From assembly GCF_963674565.1 (NCBI RefSeq), contig NZ_OY771430.1, forward strand, positions 4,278,001 through 4,342,000: 64,000 nt of DNA, in the 5' to 3' direction. A model generated the notes under the pieces. That model saw only the letters and a list, made by a program, of their open reading frames with translations. It was not told the DNA's origin and did not search any database. Positions 61,879-64,000 of the stretch are shown piece by piece. The first letter of the stretch is position 1. The number at the start of each line of letters is the position of its first letter. The position numbers were made by a program, and so were the translations under genes. This DNA comes from an uncultured Carboxylicivirga sp. Lineage in GTDB: Bacteria > Bacteroidota > Bacteroidia > Bacteroidales > Marinilabiliaceae.

Positions 61879-61886
61879 TTAACGGA

Positions 61887-61894
61887 CAAATATA
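61887..61894 (-). promoter_or_regulatory. -7 promoter box for lpxH
   Basis: TATATTTG on the minus strand, matching TAnnTTTG, immediately upstream of the lpxH start region; it helps to decide the start codon. Confidence 0.65.
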
Positions 61895-62035
61895 TCAGAA
61901 AATACCTGATGTAACCAAATGTATTTGTGTCTCTCTTATGGTTTAGCGTCAATTTAACATTCTTCAATTTTTGAATACTAGAAAATAATATTCAAATAGT
62001 TGATAAACTAAACATTAGAAGATATTCAAATGCAT

Positions 62036-62066
62036 AAAAAAACCACCGTTTTAAAAGGTGGTTTTT
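62036..62066. terminator. Terminator after the thioredoxin-fold gene at 62092
   Basis: Stem AACCACC/GGTGGTT with an 8-9 base A/T-rich loop and T runs on both strands, about 25 bases after the stop at 62092. Confidence 0.88.
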
Positions 62067-62091
62067 ATTAATATTTTAAACTGATTAGGTC

Positions 62092-63255
62092 TTAATAAAT
62101 CTCTTCTAATCTTTCTGCAAGTCTACTACCAAATAAATCTTTACCAACAATTTCACCTTCGGCACTGATTAAATAATTCGAAGGTAATTTTTGAATATTA
62201 TATAATCTGGCAGGGTATGAATCAGTATAACGTAAATCACTCACATTAATCCATGGTAGTTCATCTGTATCAATTGCATTTTGCCATAGAATCTTACTTC
62301 TGTCAAGTGATACCTGATAAATATCAAAACCTTTATTATGATATTTTTTATATAGATTTTTTAGGTTATTGTTTTCTTTACGTGATGATTGATCCCAAGA
62401 AGCCCAGAACGATAGAAGAACAGTTTTACCTTTAAGTGATGATAATTTAATCTTCTCACCTTGTGGATTAGCTTCTTCTATATCAGGAAAACCACTTTTA
62501 GCTTCTTGTAACAGTTTTTGAGTCAGAGCTTCTCTTTGTTGTTGAGCCTTTACACCCAACACATAATTGTATAAATGTTTAGCTCTTTCTGAGTCAGGAT
62601 AATGATTTTCTAAACTGGTTGCCAGGGTTGAAAAGTAAACCTGGTCGCTTTTATCCATAACATTCATTACCTGCGAATTGTCATTTAAACGTTGAAACAA
62701 GGCGTAATACCCGGCAAAAGAGGTAAAATTTTCCATGATAAATTCACCAACAAAGGTTTTATGATCAAGGATCAATTGGCGATATTCATCTTCCAATCGT
62801 TTCTTACCTGCTTTATCATCAGCGTCCAGTTCTTGAAATTCTTTTATAACCCGGTCTAATTCAGAGTTAAGTACTCTAATGCGTTTATTAAATATTTGAA
62901 TGTATGCAGAACCAATTGAATTGGTAAGACGATAGCTTTCTTCGAGGTTGGTTGCATTCGCCATTACCTCAATATGTTCTGTTGTATCAGCCAGCAAAGT
63001 AATGTAGTTCTGATCTGTAATTTTAAGTAATAAAAAGGTTGGTTCATTTAAGCGCTCGCCGGTAAAAGAAAACTCACCGTTTTTTTTGAGTTTAACAGAA
63101 TCCAATGTTGTGGTCTGATTCAAATCCATTTTTTGGATGTACAACATTTTTCCTGCTCCGTCTTCAATGGTTCCACTGATTTTGAATTTATTTCCTGTGG
63201 AACAAGCACTCATCAACAGCACTATAAGTAAAGTTAAAAGACTTTGCTTCATCAT
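62092..63255 (-). CDS. TlpA-like thioredoxin-fold lipoprotein without redox cysteines
   Basis: Lipoprotein of 387 residues, Cys18 in MSAC. An N-terminal DUF4369-like domain (~22-130), a helical middle, and a C-terminal thioredoxin-like domain (~255-387). The motif where CxxC should be reads FWASWDQSSRKE, with Asp288 and Ser291 replacing both cysteines, so it cannot act as a disulfide reductase. It may have a structural or chaperone role. Next to a second, related protein with the same loss. Confidence 0.83.
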   Translation of the reverse strand: MMKQSLLTLLIVLLMSACSTGNKFKISGTIEDGAGKMLYIQKMDLNQTTTLDSVKLKKNGEFSFTGERLNEPTFLLLKITDQNYITLLADTTEHIEVMANATNLEESYRLTNSIGSAYIQIFNKRIRVLNSELDRVIKEFQELDADDKAGKKRLEDEYRQLILDHKTFVGEFIMENFTSFAGYYALFQRLNDNSQVMNVMDKSDQVYFSTLATSLENHYPDSERAKHLYNYVLGVKAQQQREALTQKLLQEAKSGFPDIEEANPQGEKIKLSSLKGKTVLLSFWASWDQSSRKENNNLKNLYKKYHNKGFDIYQVSLDRSKILWQNAIDTDELPWINVSDLRYTDSYPARLYNIQKLPSNYLISAEGEIVGKDLFGSRLAERLEEIY

Positions 63256-63316
63256 TATTTTAAGGTTTATATCTTAACTCTGTTTATACAGATTTTTATG
63301 TGTTCAAATATAGAAT

Positions 63317-64000
63317 TTATTTTTGTATTAACTGATCCAGATGTTTGGTGATATCAGCTTGTTCAGAACTACGTTCGAGAATAATTCCTTCTTTATCCAC
63401 CAAAATAAGTGTTGGTATTTCGGTAATACCCAAGCCTGCTAAAACTGGCGAATTTTTACCTTTTAAATCACACAAATGCCAAACAGGTAAATTATCTTCA
63501 TCAATGGCTTCTTGCCACTTTTCTTTGTTAACATCGGTTGAAATAAGACATAGATCAAGACCTTTATATCGATAGGTACGTGACCAGGACATTAAGTTTT
63601 TGGTTATTTTTCGGCTTTCTTTTGATTCTGAATTCCAAATAATGTAAAGCGTATTTCTTCCTCGGAAGCGCGATAATGGAATTGGATCATTCCAAGCATT
63701 TGGTACATTCAGATCCGGCAATACCTTGCCAGGCATGCTAACTGAGGTATAATATATCCAGCTCCGCAATGAGTCAACCTTGCTGCTAAAGTCTCTAACC
63801 GGGTTATAATTTGGATTATAGGATTGAAGATATTCATCAACGGTAAAGTACATGTTTGCATCACTACCGTAATCGAATAAATGATGATTTCCTGCTTTTA
63901 GCTGAACCAATAGCAAGGGAAGAAGAGTATGCTTATTGTGATCAATAATTTGTAGAATTTTCTTTTGTGCTTTTTCCTTTTGTAATTCAACTAAGTCAAA
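63317..64000 (-). CDS. TlpA-like thioredoxin-fold protein, 5' end cut by window edge
   Basis: Reading frame open from 63317 to the window edge at 64000, so at least 227 residues; the start is outside. The visible part has a helical region, then a thioredoxin-like domain (PGKVLPDLNVPNAWNDPIPL, YIIWNSESKESRKITKNL, GITEIPTLILVDKEGIIL). The redox site reads NSESKES with no cysteine, as in the neighbour. The cis-Pro loop (EIPTL) is kept. The TTG at 63916 is internal, not a start. Likely an adjacent paralogue, cotranscribed with the gene at 62092. Confidence 0.8.
   Translation of the reverse strand, partial: FDLVELQKEKAQKKILQIIDHNKHTLLPLLLVQLKAGNHHLFDYGSDANMYFTVDEYLQSYNPNYNPVRDFSSKVDSLRSWIYYTSVSMPGKVLPDLNVPNAWNDPIPLSRFRGRNTLYIIWNSESKESRKITKNLMSWSRTYRYKGLDLCLISTDVNKEKWQEAIDEDNLPVWHLCDLKGKNSPVLAGLGITEIPTLILVDKEGIILERSSEQADITKHLDQLIQK

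Noticed and set aside
1..64000. Prophage, integrative element, insertion sequence or CRISPR array
   Set aside because: No integrase, transposase, phage structural or cas gene and no regularly spaced direct repeats were seen.

Overview
The window looks like a chromosomal segment of a member of the Bacteroidota, probably near the Bacteroidales/Marinilabiliales; I cannot place it to genus. The evidence is a set of lineage-specific families (DUF6452, DUF6048, DUF4271, DUF4292, HU/SPOR fusion, DUF4369-type thioredoxin-fold lipoproteins), a type IX secretion tail on an exported nuclease, conserved gene blocks such as DUF4271-hemD-rnpA-yidD and ruvB-flippase-dut-TPR-DUF4292-M23, and ten perfect TAnnTTTG promoter -7 boxes upstream of genes. 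No rRNA, tRNA, CRISPR array, prophage or insertion sequence was seen.

Layout. 0-6 kb: end of polA, then leftward ispH-cmk and a pair of exported M16 peptidases (one catalytic, one not). 6-12 kb: rightward envelope lipoproteins, glutaminase, LOG-family hydrolase and the DUF4271-hemD-rnpA-yidD block. 12-15.3 kb: a repeat-rich stretch with a frameshifted DUF2147 gene, a Vsr-like DUF559 nuclease gene set between copies of an imperfect inverted-repeat element, and an aldehyde dehydrogenase. 15-24 kb: recX, envelope and metabolic genes, queD, an ArsR regulator, a polyprenyl synthase, the dtd-mazG-deoC operon, a T9SS endonuclease and a lipoate ligase. 24-38.8 kb: one unbroken leftward block of 13 genes (nadA, receiver protein, ruvB, flippase, dut, TPR, DUF4292, EnvC-like, HATPase, ybeY, mnmG, ade, uvrC). 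38.8-39.25 kb: an AT-rich gene-free region. 39-44 kb: mostly rightward genes (rpiB, lutB, Rrf2, hemW, CDF transporter). 44-50 kb: hom and metY with a methionine-rich leader, then a Na/Pi transporter. 50-64 kb: envelope, transport and RNA/DNA maintenance genes, ending in two thioredoxin-fold proteins without redox cysteines.

The most notable signals are regulatory or chromosomal rather than protein-coding. Two perfect 16-bp ParB-binding parS sites (27854-27869 and 42114-42129) and one near-perfect site (27627-27642) lie around an AT-rich strand-switch region (38789-39251) that has DnaA-box-like sequences and repeated AATCGTT motifs. This suggests that the window is close to the replication origin. 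Upstream of metY is a tiny open frame encoding MMCMMMTM, overlapped by hairpins, which suggests translation-coupled control of sulphur amino-acid synthesis.

Functional themes: cell-envelope building and division (flippase, EnvC-like, DUF4292, TPR, SPOR, LpxH, glycosyltransferase, two LPG-synthase-like membrane proteins), nucleotide and DNA maintenance (dut, mazG-like, deoC, ruvB, uvrC, recX, rmuC, polA), translation and tRNA quality (mnmG, ybeY, dtd, rsmA, rnpA), and methionine synthesis (hom, metY).
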